Shown piece after piece: positions 11,490 to 23,660 of a stretch of DNA of 64,000 nucleotides; the first letter of the stretch is position 1, and the number at the start of each line of letters is the position of its first letter. The notes beneath the pieces were generated by a model, which had not been told where the DNA came from, did not search any database, and saw only the letters and a program-made list of their open reading frames with translations. This stretch comes from Ephydatia muelleri (taxonomy: Eukaryota > Porifera > Demospongiae > Spongillida > Spongillidae): contig JABACO010000006.1 in NCBI GenBank assembly GCA_013339895.1, positions 12,645,656 through 12,709,655 on the forward strand, given 5' to 3'. Position numbers and translations under genes: made by a program.

Positions 11490-11854
11490 GGTAGAATACC
11501 TAATATTCAGCTAAAATATCCAAACACCGAGCCACTTGCCCTTGAAGATCCTTGAAACTCTTCAAACACTGCAAGGAATTGTTTATAACGAAACAAAGAC
11601 CCCACGATGGCACCAAAGTAGCGGACCGCCTACACGACGGCCAACATCTCCCGCCTTGTTGCACAGTATTGGCGTTCAGCTTTTGTCAGCACCCTACTGG
11701 CGTATGCAATGACATGTCTGTCTCCATCTTGCGACAGCACCGCTCTCAGACCGTCCTGACTAGCATCCGTATCGACGATACGATATCGAATCCCGGCGAA
11801 AAGAAGAAGGCTACAACATTTGACTAGAGCAATGCGGTACACTGTAGATTGCAC
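11490..11854 (-). mobile_element. Ty3/Gypsy-type RNase H fragment, second of three
   Basis: The minus strand reads YRIVDTDASQDGLRAVLSQDG, then RHVIAYASRVLTKAERQY and CATRREMLAVV, the start of a retrotransposon RNase H with DAS as the first acidic site. Downstream parts are frameshifted. Flanking sequence (GTTGATAGCTACGTGCGAGGG near 11,890) matches that beside the other two fragments, so a longer unit was duplicated. Confidence 0.8.
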
Positions 11855-12254
11855 GAAAGGAATTGTTGATCGAATTGAAAAAATTGTTGATAGCTACGTG
11901 CGAGGGTCCTTGAAAAGAGCGACATGCAGCTAAAGCACACATATTGAATCTACATGTAAGCGATCTGATAAAAGGCAGCGATATCTAGAGGACCTCGATG
12001 AGAACCGTGCTGCTAAAAAGGTCAGTTGCCATCAAGGCATCTGAAAGGAGTTGTGATATTCGAAAGACCCCGATTGGCTAAACGTATGCCACGTCCTGAG
12101 CTGCCGAGACGACACGGCATCGCAGAGGTCTTAGAACTGGGTGGGGCAGGGATGGGGCAGGGGTGGGGCTGAACTGGGGTCGTCTGTGTCCCCATGGTAG
12201 TGGAAGCATATGGTGCTTGGGAGGGGAGGGGTGGCTGAACCATGAAGTCACTAT

Positions 12255-12410
12255 CACATCTGGCCTTCCCGCATAGCAACCAGCACCAAGGCAGTGGTTC
12301 TCACCGACCATTCCGGCAGGCTGAACCTGGGACCTTGTCAGAGCAAACGCCACCGCCCGTTCTGACCAGGTGCTTTGCATCTGACATGTAGAGTGTAACA
12401 TGTGTGTCCA
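12255..12410 (-). repeat. Possible tRNA-derived SINE remnant, copy 1
   Basis: Read on the minus strand, the block contains TGGCGTTTGCTCTGACAAGG and then CCCAGGTTCAGCCTGCC, which resemble degenerate polymerase III A and B boxes at suitable spacing. The same block is at about 28,735-28,880. A second B-box-like GGTTCAGCCTGC lies near 12,530 and 29,365. There is no clear 3' tail or target duplication, so this stays tentative. Confidence 0.35.
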
Positions 12411-13121
12411 GTATTTACTTGTGCAATAGTATACATTTTTGGTTAAATCATCTTACTTATGTGGCTCAGTGATTGAAGGTGTACTTGTGTATCAAATAAT
12501 AGCAGCAGGGTCAAGTCGACTGTTCTTTCAGCAGGCTGAACCTCCATAGGGTGAGAGCCATCCTCACCATATGAATTCAGTTTTAAACTATTTTTTGTTG
12601 TTGTTTATGTTTCATATTCCTATAAATAATCATCATCAGGAGGTTCCCTGTTTCTTTAGTCCTCAAGCTCCTTGTGCATCAATTTCCACCAGTGAACACG
12701 TTCTCATTTGTTCATCTTTTAATGTCTTTAGTACCTACCATATGGATAGCAAGGAGGTGTGGTTAAATTGAGAATACATGGAGGATAGATTACTCTGACA
12801 TTTAAAAATTTCCATTCAAATTGAACACCATCAGTCGACTGAGCACCTGTGATGGACTGGAAGTTTGATTCAATTAAGGGAGACATTGCGGCAGACTAGG
12901 TTCTGCCATGAGTTGGTTACAGAACTCCACGTAAGCCATTGGTGTGTGCCATCACCACACATGACCACTGACCCACCTCTCCCTCCTCCCCTTCCCTCCA
13001 CCCTTCACTTCCTCTGCAGTGAACATTGACATGCAACGTGTCCTCACATCAGTGTTGCTTCAAGAGACCCAACCTCTTGACTCTAAGGGAGATAGGACCA
13101 TTGCAAGTGATTATACTACAT

Positions 13122-13585
13122 GGTGTGTGTGTGTGTGTGTGTGTAGTGTGTGTGTGTAGTGTGTGTGTGTGTAGTGTGTGTGTGTGTGTAGTGTGTGTGT
13201 GTGTAGTGTGTGTGTGTGTGTGTAGAGTGTGTGTGTGGTGTGTGTGTGTAGTGTGTGTGTGTGTGAGTGTGTGTCTGTGATGTGCGTTGTGTGTGTGTAT
13301 GTACATACACTGGCACACCACATAATCACACACCACACACACACCACACACACCCCCCTCTGCACAAACCTCCACACACACCCTCCACACCCTCCTCCGC
13401 ACACACCCTCCTCCACACACCCTCCTCCACACACCCTCCTCCTCACACACCCTCCACACACACCCTCCTCCACACACACACCCTCCTCCACACACCCTCC
13501 TCCACACACATCCTCCACACATACCCTTCTCCACACACACCCTTCACACACACCCTCCTCCTCCACACACCCTCCACTACACTCC
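13122..13585. repeat. (GT)n with (CACACCCTCCTC)n block inside NCKAP1
   Basis: A GT-rich run with AGTGTG interruptions (13,122-13,300) is followed by a CACACCCTCCTC-type minisatellite to about 13,585. Long frames over this stretch on both strands are low-complexity (THTHTH, VCVCVC) and not genes. Confidence 0.95.
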
Positions 13586-14379
13586 AATAACATGCACACG
13601 TTCTAACTTAATATTGAGCCTGGCCTCTAGTCTCCAGGCCTCTGGTCCCCATGCATTTAAAAACTGTACGCTGTAGGGTATGCAAATGTAGAGCAATTCA
13701 TGTGCCTATGGGGAGAGCATGTAGGGAAAAGAGCACATCACAACTGGATGATGATGATGGCAAATATGTATGCAATCATCACTGGTGTGTGTGCAGACAG
13801 CAAATCCAAAGATGACTTGGCATTGTGGAATTGGTTTCTGGTGTTTGTTGGAGTCACTCTACCTAGCCTAGCCATGACACCTCAGTCCAACTTCATCTCT
13901 GTCATTGAAGGTGTGTACTCATAGCAGTTGCCATGGTGATGTAGGACTCGTGTCATTCTCTATTTTAGCTCACGAGAACAACGCCCACTGCATGGCAGTA
14001 GCAGTTAACGCTCTAGCAGGTGCAATCTTTGCATACTTTGGACCTGAAGAACAGAAACAGAAAATGAAGGATTTCCTTATTGTGAGGGAAACCCCCTAAT
14101 AGCAATGATGTACTCCTCCTCCTCCCCAGTTCACTTCTTCCCGTATCATGACTCTTGCCAAAGAGGTGGAGAAGGAAAGAGATGCTCCCAAGGCTAGAGA
14201 AGCCACATATATACTGCTAGACCTGGTGGGTGTGGTCTTGAGGTGTCATGTGATGCTTCACTATTCCTTCCTGCCAGACGGTAGAGGAGTCCCCATTCCT
14301 TACCCGAGACCAGCTGGAGTCGTGCTTTCCTTACTCTCTGCTCCGAGACTCGTACAATTATGTGTACCGAAAACAACCA

Positions 14380-14545
14380 GTATGTGTGAGGGTGTGTGAG
14401 GAGGTATGTGTGTGAGGGTGTGTCATGTGTGAGGGTGTGTGAGGGTGTGTGTGAGGATGTGTGTGAGGGTGTGTGTGTGAGGAGACATGTGAGAGGGCAT
14501 GTGTGAGGATGTGTGTGTGAGGGTGTGTGTGTGAGGAGACATGTG
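14380..14545. repeat. GTGTGAGG-type minisatellite in the last NCKAP1 intron
   Basis: Variants of GTGTGTGAGGGTGTGTGAGG run from the donor site of the penultimate recognised exon to about 14,545. The intron therefore begins inside the repeat (CCA then GTATGTGTGAGG). Confidence 0.85.
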
Positions 14546-14939
14546 TGATCATGCAACCAATTACCTGGCATCTCAATTGGTCATGTGATCAAGCTTTGAC
14601 ACTCTTCTGGGTCATCATGTGACCAATCATGTGACATCTCACCCAGGTTTCAAAGAAGCAGGACTCTGATGTCTGTCATTGTACCTTGTAACTGTTGTCA
14701 TAGTCTAATCTCTCATTTTCAATGTGTGTGTTTGTGTAGAGTACACAGTCTCATTCCTGGTTCTTTTGGCCATATATCTGGATTTTATAAAACTTGACAT
14801 CATTTTTATTGCATCATAACTATGGATTGTTGGACTTCACCATTTAAACAAAGGTGGTCAAGTTTGCATATGGCTTCTTGCTCTAAATCTAAATACAAAG
14901 CAATCTGATAGCTTGTCCCATGCTTACAAATAATGTTCT

Positions 14940-15188
14940 CTAAATGATGCCTCCCATCAGTGCACATAAGATGGCTATGCCTTGTCCCCCTCCTATGCGA
15001 GCCGATCCAATGGAATACTTTGCATTTCTTCTCTTCATCTCGTGCATCAGGTGTGCAGTTATGCCAGACCCAGAGGCCGCTAGTGGATGGCCCAAGGCAA
15101 TGGCTCCACCATTGACGTTGGTCTTGGCTCTGTCCAGTCCCAGATCCTTCTCCACTGCAAGGTATTGGGCAGCAAAGGCCTCGTTGAC
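14940..15188 (-). pseudogene. ACAA2: Terminal exon of a 3-ketoacyl-CoA thiolase (ACAA2 type) lacking the catalytic Cys
   Basis: After an acceptor (CTCCTCCCCAG) the exon encodes [51 protein letters not shown] and [15 protein letters not shown] before the stop. The NEAFA, GHP histidine and GGGQG elements of the mitochondrial thiolase C-terminus are clear. The family has Cys in the position just before IGGGQG, acting as the base in the thiolytic step. Here the codon is CGC, Arg, a one-base change from TGC. No other thiolase exon is recognisable upstream on this strand (15,190-17,880). It converges with NCKAP1, 248 bp apart. I infer a gene fragment or decayed copy. Confidence 0.8.
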
Positions 15189-15189
15189 C

Positions 15190-16099
15190 TGGGGAGGAGG
15201 AGTGTGGGTGGTAGCCACTAGCAACCAAAGCCTGTCATGCAAAACATCCATTTCCACCCCCACACACATGTCGCACTCTAATGAAGAAACAACCCACCCG
15301 ATCAGTTATCTCCTCAACAGAATGAGGAAATCTTTCAAAGATGAAGAATTGGATCATGTAATGTTATTGACTAGAACTATTGCTGAACTCTGACAATATT
15401 CATCCCCACACCACACTCCTACACCCACACCTCCACACCACACTCCTATACCCACATCTCCACACATACCACACTCCTACACCCACACCTCCACACATAC
15501 CACACCATATGTGTGTGTGTACGTGTGTACGTGTGCATGTGTGTGTATACAGTGGTCCAGTAGGTCATACGTAGGAACACCATTTTTGTACAACAAAAAT
15601 GCAATATTCCCAACTCAAAATTGCACATTGTCTGAGTGACGTAAGCTGAAAACAAAGTTGAGATTACACCAGAACAAAAATGCGCAGTGCTGTTGAAGAA
15701 ACCATGTGATGCACATCTCAATAACACCATTTGTGCTATTTGTGAATATCTTATTGATCAAGGTGGAAGCTGAGTGGACTAGAGTGTTGCTATGTGATAG
15801 ATTGGACTCATTGAACACACACACACATGGAGAAAGCATTCACAAGTGTACCTATTAGTCTTGCGTCTGGTGATAACACTGTACCATGCTTAAATCTCAG
15901 AGCTGTCCCATCTGTGTTGCCCATGCAGTCCATCTGCTGAGTGGTATGACCACCTCCTCACGTGTCATTCAGTTCCCCACATTCCAGTGCCATTCACACA
16001 ATGTTCCATTGCGTCAGGGTTCCGGGGGGAGGAGTCAAGGCATGAGATGACGTAATGCAGCAGCTGTGCTCCAAATGAAGCTATGCACGCGCAGATTAT

Positions 16100-16158
<59 letters not shown>

Positions 16159-16260
16159 GGAGAGGGAAGGGTTCACTCGCCCAGCTAATGTAACATTTCT
16201 TACAAACACGATATTTACCAACCTCAGACTCGGACAACACACATCTAAAAAATACTAAAC
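15190..16260. other. Intergenic stretch with microsatellites
   Basis: Contains a CACACCACACTCCTACACC-type minisatellite (about 15,405-15,510) and a (CA)n run at about 16,101-16,154. No exon of the neighbouring thiolase could be found here and no other gene is supported. Confidence 0.6.
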
Positions 16261-16261
16261 A

Positions 16262-17150
16262 TGTTTGAAATGAGCATATACCCAGCGCTGCTGGATCAAG
16301 TCCCGACAGAGACTCCTGATGGCCTTGCAATTGTTCTCCGTCACAAGTTCACGTTTCAGGTTGCGTGCCGTATGCCGTCATATATAGTACAGCGTCAGTG
16401 GCATACCAGCTGTTTCCAGGAAGCGTTGTCACGTAGATGGGACCGAAGATTGGGTCCACACCAAAAGGTCTAGAATGCCGCTTGCCGACTATTAGAGTGT
16501 ACCGTAAATCGTTCGTATACTCCAGACAATCATTCGAGACATGATCCACGTGCCATTCAGATGTGCATCGTCTGGGGACCAGAACTCTTCGCACATCACG
16601 CGATGACAATTACACCTGGATTCACAAAACAAAAAAAGGAAAATGAAAATCTACAAACAACCACATGAAACTGAATACACAATGAAGGTACACTTTTCAG
16701 AGCTACTTGGAACAACTTTGTGAGGTCACGTGTGATCCTGGAGGTCAACTGTTCAGACAACAGGGCATGTCAAGTAGTGACCTGCAAGAACGAGCCCAAG
16801 TGCCAGCCACCTTGCCACACCAAAAGAATCCATACAATGGATTCTCTCTACTCGTATCATCAGTAATTACATGATATCCACACACACCCTCCCCTACCCT
16901 TCCCACTTCCCGGCCCGCCCAGTGGGGAAAACAATTGGTAGCGTCCACCGCCAAGTCTTGTGGCGGCACGTGACGTTTCAGGTTGTGCGTGGCATGCTGA
17001 TGAACCGATCATACGTGTATAGTACAACGTCAATGACATACCAGCTGCTTCCAGGGAGTACTGATTTCCCTGCATGTAATGCAGAAGATGGGGTCGACGT
17101 CACGAGGTCCAGGATCAGCTTGACCGCGCTGCGCTACAAAGGACACATTC
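16262..17150 (-). pseudogene. Two related degenerate exons of unknown function
   Basis: At 16,349-16,609 the minus strand reads GVDPIFGPIYVTTLPGNSWY, then ATDAVLYMTAYGTQ. At about 16,960-17,110 a frameshifted relative reads VDPIF and, in a second frame, LPGSSWYVIDVVLYTYDRF. Both continue in another frame with NLKR. The first can be extended as NLKRELVTENNCKAIRSLCR to a stop at about 16,258. I do not recognise the family. The pair appears to be a duplicated exon in decay. Confidence 0.45.
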
Positions 17151-17882
17151 GAACCCACTTTACAAGCCGCATACTTCGATTTCCATAAATTGCGTCATTC
17201 AAACAATTAACTAGCTTGTGGGTTTTAGTTTTATGACGTTGTGGTATGTAAAGCAACTGTTGTGGTATCTACAGTCAAAATGGTTGGATGAATCCAGGTG
17301 AGCATTCTTTAGAGATGTTAGCAGCTCGGTCCTAGTACCCACCACTAAAGCCCCTTGCACTGCCAGAGAGAGCAAAATCAGAGTGTGCTGTGTCCACACA
17401 TGTGACATCCGGCCCACACCAAGACACCAGGGGTGGTGATGTCATCTGGTCTCTTCCCATCCTACCTGAGCAGACAAGATAGAACCTTGGCAGCAGCTAG
17501 TGATGGGTGAATAACAGTGTTGATGGCTAGAATGTCAACCCTAACTCCATGGCCAGCTCAGGTCATGTGTCCCATGGCTGTCAACACATGCACCACATAC
17601 TATTGCTGTAACATGTGTGGCCAACACTGACTGAATGTAGCTGTGTTGGGTCATGTGTACGCTAGAGACAGACCAGCTATTGGTTGCCAGTAAAACTTAA
17701 TTTTGTATCACTCACAGATATCAAACATTTCATTCCAATTCATTCAGCAAGCCTCTAATACACAAACACACACACATGTAATGTAAACCATTATCCTATC
17801 CTAAACAGAGTCAACAAAGCACACACACATACTTCTACATAGCAATACAACACACTGTTTACAGATACTGATGACAAGGTCA
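17150..17882. other. Spacer between gene fragments and the second Kelch-Roc copy
   Basis: No supported gene. A minus-strand frame at 17,211-17,417 begins with a hydrophobic stretch (LILLSLAVQGALVVG) that could be a signal peptide, but it has no recognisable continuation. Confidence 0.5.
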
Positions 17883-20800
17883 CTAGTGTGTGATCCAGGA
17901 GGTCAACTGATCAGATAACAAGACTTCACCAACACTGGGACTCCTCAGCACATCGATCAATGTCCTCCAGGTGTAGGGAAGGGACCCACGTCTCCTCCAC
18001 TCACCAAATATCTCACTAAATGCTCTGTGGTAGTTCTCCAGGCCTTGCTGCTGTGGACATATGGCCTGAAGCTCAGCTGTTGTGAGGCCAAGCTGAAGTC
18101 CAATGGCCCAACACTTGCTTGGAATCACAGCTGCCACTTTCTCCATGAGGTACTGTAATGATAGCTCACTGTCCAAGGACACAGGATCTGACAGAGATGG
18201 AACAGATAGTGATCACATTATCTACCACACACATCACCCACCTGATGCACTGGGATCTTGTCTCCTGACACCACTCTCACCAAACCACATGAGCTGATCT
18301 TCACTCAGGTCTCCCTTCTGGCGCCCTCGAATGCCACATTTCCATTTCTTTGCTGACACAACTACCGCAACATGAGAAGGGTCTGAGGTACAACTGGTTC
18401 CTGCACACATGAAGCCATCTTCAAACTGGACACCTTGGTACTTGAGTATTCGACAAGCACTCTTGATGCCACTGTGAACACAACATCTTATCTCTCTACA
18501 CACTGGACTGGACATCTCATCAACATGCAATAGGATGTAAGAGAACATGTCAACTAGGGTCACCAGTTCTGTTGTGTGCTGAAGTTCAAATGTGATGCAG
18601 TTGCGATACAAACACAAAGGCTTGTCCCCTTCCATGCACACCTTCCAAGACGATTGGTTGGTAGGGGATAAAAGATGGGCCACAAGACAGCAGAACAGAC
18701 CACTAGGAAAACAGCCCTGAGTGGGTCTGATTATCAATGAGGTACCTTGTTGACGGTACTTGGACACTTGGCCAGAGTCCAGATGGGCCAGCAGAGCTGG
18801 CATCAAGAATTCACCACCCACGCTAGTCATAGCAATCGCTCTAACACTCACCAATAACTTCAACAGATTTTCGGGAGTGAACAGACCTTCTGTGTAATGC
18901 TTTGGAAACTTGCTCAGGAGCTCCACTGACAACAGCCCATGATCCCTGAATGTGACCAGATCGCTCTCAGCTGCCACACCCTCATCCGGACTGTGCAACA
19001 GCTTGTGGTGGTACTCCACTAGTTCAGTCACCTTGGTGAGGACAACCTGGGGATCACAGAACACTGTCTGGGGAAGAACCTCTGGGTAATGTAAGAACAC
19101 GTTGTGTTGCACAAGATGGTGTAAGGCAGCAGAGAATGCATCTCCCTCGATGTGCAAGCTTTTAGCACACACCTGGCACTCTACAAGGCTTAAGATGCCA
19201 TCATGGGATGACCTTTGGAGAAGAACCTCCAGCCCAAACCATGCTATTGGCATCTTTATTGCCTGTGGACACATGGATACTACTTTCTGTCTGAGTACCT
19301 TACTAACATGTCTGTCCTCCTCCTGAGGGGTTTTCCCGTTCACAGCAAATATCACTTCTTTTAGACTTTGTCCGTTATACAGGATACGAAAACTGTCTGC
19401 ATTCAGTAATGCCTTGAGCTTTAGATTTTTCTCTTTGATGGATTCTGAGCACTTGTCTGCAGCATCTCGATGTGTTCCCACGGTGATGATCAGAGGTCGA
19501 GCATCCTGTGAGCGTATTGCTCCAAGACAATGCTGCAGGATCTGTTCGTGAGAGAGAGATGATTGATATGGTCTACTCACTGGCTTGCCATCTGCTCCAT
19601 AGTACTCGATGGCAGGATGATGGGATAGTTCTTCTGACAAATTCAAAACAAATATGGCAACACCAGGATTCTGAATGAACAATGGAAGAATATCATGGTA
19701 TTGAAGTTGACCTCCACTGTCAATGAACTGGATCCACTTCACACCAAACAGTTTCTCCTTGTCTACACAGAGAGATTGTACAGGTCAGATAAGTTAGCTG
19801 TGAACCATCTCTTTACCTGAGGAGTGGTTGATGTGACGAATCAGCTCCTTCTCTATGGATACAGCCCTGCTCTGATGACTGGCATCCGTGGTAACATGGA
19901 CACCAGCAGGTGTGGGGTCAGGGTGAAGGGCACCAGCTCCATCACTAGACACATGTATGGCCATCTTTGGGAAACTGCCAACCACCTTGTCCAAGGATGT
20001 TGCCATGGAGACACCACCATCTCTGATGGTAGCACCCACAACCTTCAACAGTGCCTGGTCATCTTCAACCACAAACCAGTCATCCTTCTCTTGTCCGCCC
20101 ACACCAGCCAGCAAGAAGGAGATGGCTCGAACAGGGTTGTCAGCCAGTCCTGTACTGACACGTTGCTGTGGAGGGTCCTTCTTGAGAAGGAGGTGTTTGA
20201 GGTGAGTCTTGCCAACACCCGCTGCTCCAAGGATGAGACACTTGGTCACTGAAGTTTCCACATATCCCTTGGTCATGGCCTCCTCATAGAGCCTCCTGAA
20301 TGAATAACAAACTAAATTGATGACATCTCCTTTCACTTGCGTCAGTACACACACCCTTCATTGCAACCATCAGACAACACCTTTATCAAATGAAACACTT
20401 CACCCTTTACACTGGAAGAAAACACAACTGGTGCGCTCAATGATTCACCTGTGAGGTACCAAAGTCATGTGTACACGTCACATACATGTTACCCACATAA
20501 TAGTGGAGGCTGTCATTACGTACATTGTCATATCTCAGCCCCTCCCCCTTCCCAGGCCCTCTTGTGTCTACGTCCTTGGTGAGTGCGAGGTTGTCATGCG
20601 TACATTGTACCAATATATGTGCACTAAACACAAAACTGCACCAAGGTAGTGGAAGTTATTTCAACAAACGAGCAGTAAGTTTGAGCACAGTTGCAAACAT
20701 TGAGACAACATGCAGTCATGTCACGAGTTGGAGTAGTACAACCAACCCACTTCACCAGGTCCCCTCACCTAATCCTCAATCCACTGTATGTACCTATATC

Positions 20801-21478
20801 ACTGCTCCCACATATTCCCCATACCTTTCATCTGCTTCTTTTTGGCTCTTGTCGGCTACTTGTAGAATTGGTGTGATGGGGAAGAGCTTAGCAAGACCTG
20901 AAAATAGTCCAATTAATTCAATTCCAGTACAACAATATTTACCTTGCACAGTAATCTTCAAGACCTGTTCAGTGTACCCATCCACCATCAACAGTCCTCC
21001 TGACAGCAGCAGTGTGTTCACCATGGAACATGCAAGTGGCATGTCTCCTATATGCCTCCACTTCTTCTCATCAAGGTGGAGGCCATAGATGGAAGAGGTC
21101 TTTGATCCATCCTGATCGTGACCTCCAATTGCAAGGAGCACACCATCGACCACACACACAGACGACAGCTTGGTTGGTACATCTGGTACCTCTCTCCATA
21201 CAGATTGCTGTGTGTTATGGGTGTGTGCAGTAGTCTAGTGAATGTGTGCATGTGTGGTGGAAATAGGTGGAGATGTGTCATGTGTGGTCATGTGAGTGTG
21301 CACATACATTAGGAGCAAATGTACCAGTACACGTGATGTAGCTAAGTGTGTGTGTTGCATATGTGTGGTAAGTACACATACACATGGTGTTAAGACATCT
21401 GTGTGTGGTGTGTGTCACTACAGGCAGCCAAGTGTGCGCATCAGTGAAAACACTGGTACACGTAGTGTGTGCTCATGT

Positions 21479-21549
<71 letters not shown>

Positions 21550-22346
21550 CTTCAACGCCAGCGCGTCCGTGGTGTGTGGGGCGATGGAGACGCTTCACGT
21601 GAGCGTGTCTCTCCATCGCAGAGACACGCACATCCGCGTCTAGTGTGTGGTGTGGACAGACGTGCGTGTTTGTAGGCTGTCTACGTCGAGCGTGGACTCG
21701 TATATGTGTGTCGTGTGTGCGCGTGAGTGTGTAGTAGCGTGGTGAGTGTCCGCGCGTCAGCTACACACACGCTAAACAAAGGGACAGACAATGCTCAGTG
21801 GCTCACCAGGTCACGGATGTCGGCACACCACACTGCTCTGTCCATGTCATAACCTCCCATCACGAAGACCACGTCCCCATGGACCACTGCTGACATGGCG
21901 TAACATGGCTTAGGAAGTGATGGTCCTCTGTGCCAGGTCTGTGTCCCGCCATCAAACACCTGAACTTCATTCAACCATCCATCACCTCTCCCTCCCATCA
22001 CCACCATACCACCTCCACTGACACTTACTACACAGGACAACATACACCCTACCAACATGTCTGGCATGTTGGACCATCTCCCTCCTCTCAACTCCTTCAC
22101 CTCTTTACTATACACACCATACTTCCAACCTCCAACCCACACAAGCCTTCCACCACACACAGCTAGTGTGCCCCACCTCTCACCACCATCAGCCACTCTA
22201 CTCCACCTGTCCTCCTCATACATGTACACTCTTCCATATCCTCCCCACACAACCCTACCCTCCACCTCCACTAGACCACCACCACCATCACCATACCCTC
22301 GACCACCTCGCTCAGGTGCTTTCTCACATGTTTTGAAACTCAACAT
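17883..22346 (-). CDS. Kelch-Roc-COR-Death domain protein, six exons
   Basis: Exons on the minus strand are 21807-22346, 20943-21234, 20825-20897, 19817-20295, 18242-19762 and 17883-18187. All junctions are GT..AG, phases match, and the sum is 3,210 nt (1,069 residues). Residues 1 to about 277 form five or six Kelch blades (VVWGG, MVVMGG, VVFVMGG, LLAIGG). A Roc-type GTPase follows: G1 GAAGVGKTH (about 325-333), G3 DSGGQ (about 475) and G4 THRD (about 557). A COR-like winged-helix region follows (AWFGLEVLLQ and FCDPQVVLTKV), and residues 970-1069 are a death domain (AELQAICPQQ, YTWRTLIDVLRS). Roc-COR-Death is known from DAPK1, and Kelch plus Roc from some Dictyostelium Roco proteins. The combination suggests an intracellular GTPase adaptor in death or innate signalling. 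The ATG follows an in-frame AG, so an upstream exon is possible. Introns of 45, 54 and 54 bp are notably short. Confidence 0.88.
21480..21548. repeat. (CA)n microsatellite in intron 1 of copy 2
   Basis: About 34 CA units in the intron between the Kelch exons, orthologous in position to 3235-3311. Confidence 0.95.
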
Positions 22347-22359
22347 TTTTATGTTCTGA

Positions 22360-23660
22360 AGAAAAGAAATGATTAATAGTTAATGGAAAGACAACACGTT
22401 CAGGGAGCTAGCTAGCTCGTACGCAGGTCCACACCACACAACCACACACACTTCACGCGTCTCATTACTACACCAATAGGCTCATCTGGACACGGCCAAC
22501 TGGACATGGCGACCAGTACGGATAGTTGGGGTAGTCTTTGTAGCTACGTACGGTTACAAGAGGTCTGCCTATCATTCCAACGTCTTGGAGACACTGTCGG
22601 CTAGCTCCTTCCAATGCTCACAGCTACCTTATCCACTCAATATACGCACCTCAAGCTTCTCTGCCACACCAAATATAGGTCCCACCTAACCTAACCAAGC
22701 TGATAAGCACTTTCAGCTATAAAGGAGGTACGGCACCTCTTCTTGACAACTAGAAGGTTGAGCAAATCTGTGTCTAATGGCTACTTTAGCTTTCCTAAAG
22801 GTCTACGAATACAGCACAGCTGCCATTTCGACTGTCTACACTCTATAGACCTATTTGTTTCTTTCTTAGCCTGTTTCACCACTTAGCTGAATGCTGCCAG
22901 CAATTCCTGTCTAGCTAATGTAGTCAGGCAAGCCAGACGTACTTCCATCTTTGTGTAACGTGTAGAGGATCAACCGCATATCAATCTAGCGTCTTTGGGA
23001 GGTCGTTACACTGTTGGCTTAACTCCTAACGCTCACAGCTACCTTATCCACTCACTATACGCACCCAATGCTTCTCTGCCACATACGAATACCAAGCTGG
23101 ATTGTCAAAATAAGCACTTTCGGCTATAAAGGAGGTACAGACACCTCTTCTGACCCACTACACACCTCCAATAGCTGGCAGAAACCATCATGCAACTGGG
23201 CTGAAAAGCTCACTCGCTTCTCGTAGTGGCGCCCTTTGCAACATGAAGGTTGAGCAAATCTGCGTCCAATGGCAACTTTGCTATCCCTAAAGGCTACTAC
23301 GATTTACAGATACAGTACAATTGCAGTCTATATTTGCTTCTTTCGTACACTAGGGGATGAATCCCGTAGGCCTATCATTCTAGCGTCTTGCATGTGGAGG
23401 TCAATACACTGTCGGCTAGCTCCTTCCAATGCTCACAGCTACCTTACCCAATACGTCCTACGTGTTTCTTTCTCACACTATTTACAGTACTGTATAGCTA
23501 AATGCTGCCAGCTAGTCAAGAGGACACACACACACTACAGTTACACTCACCTCGTCTTTTCCTTTCAAAACTCTACAAAAATGGTCTACTAGCCTACACA
23601 CAACCTACTGCTATATAGTTTCTCCCAACAACTGCTAAGAAGACAGCGCTCTTTCCTTTT
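22360..23660. repeat. Upstream non-coding block of copy 2 with units of about 400 bp
   Basis: Collinear with 4140-5500 of copy 1 and about 95% alike by eye, with small indels. No coding exon is recognisable. Confidence 0.6.

Larger units (their letters stand above)
12887..14691 (+). pseudogene. NCKAP1: NCKAP1 (Nap1/HEM) 3' exons with an internal loss
   Basis: NCKAP1 is a core subunit of the WAVE regulatory complex, which drives Arp2/3 actin assembly. Recognisable exons are: the tail ending at 12,930 (MSWLQNS); 13,020-13,122 (NIDMQRVLTSVLLQETQ); 13,797-13,910 (SKSKDDLALWNWFLVFVGVT); 13,969-14,081 (AHENNAHCMAVAVNAL); 14,130-14,225 (REATYILLDL); 14,278-14,379 ([20 protein letters not shown]); and 14,647-14,691, which ends the protein. 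All but the first two junctions have matching GT..AG sites and phases. Between 13,122 and 13,797 about 200 residues expected from the animal family are absent and the phases do not match. That gap is filled by GT and CACACCCTCCTC repeats. The N-terminal roughly 800 residues are also not in the window. It may be a truncated duplicate or a misassembled real gene. Confidence 0.85.

Noticed and set aside
13049..13606. Frames of up to 163 codons on both strands
   Set aside because: Entirely over GT and CACACCCTCCTC repeats.
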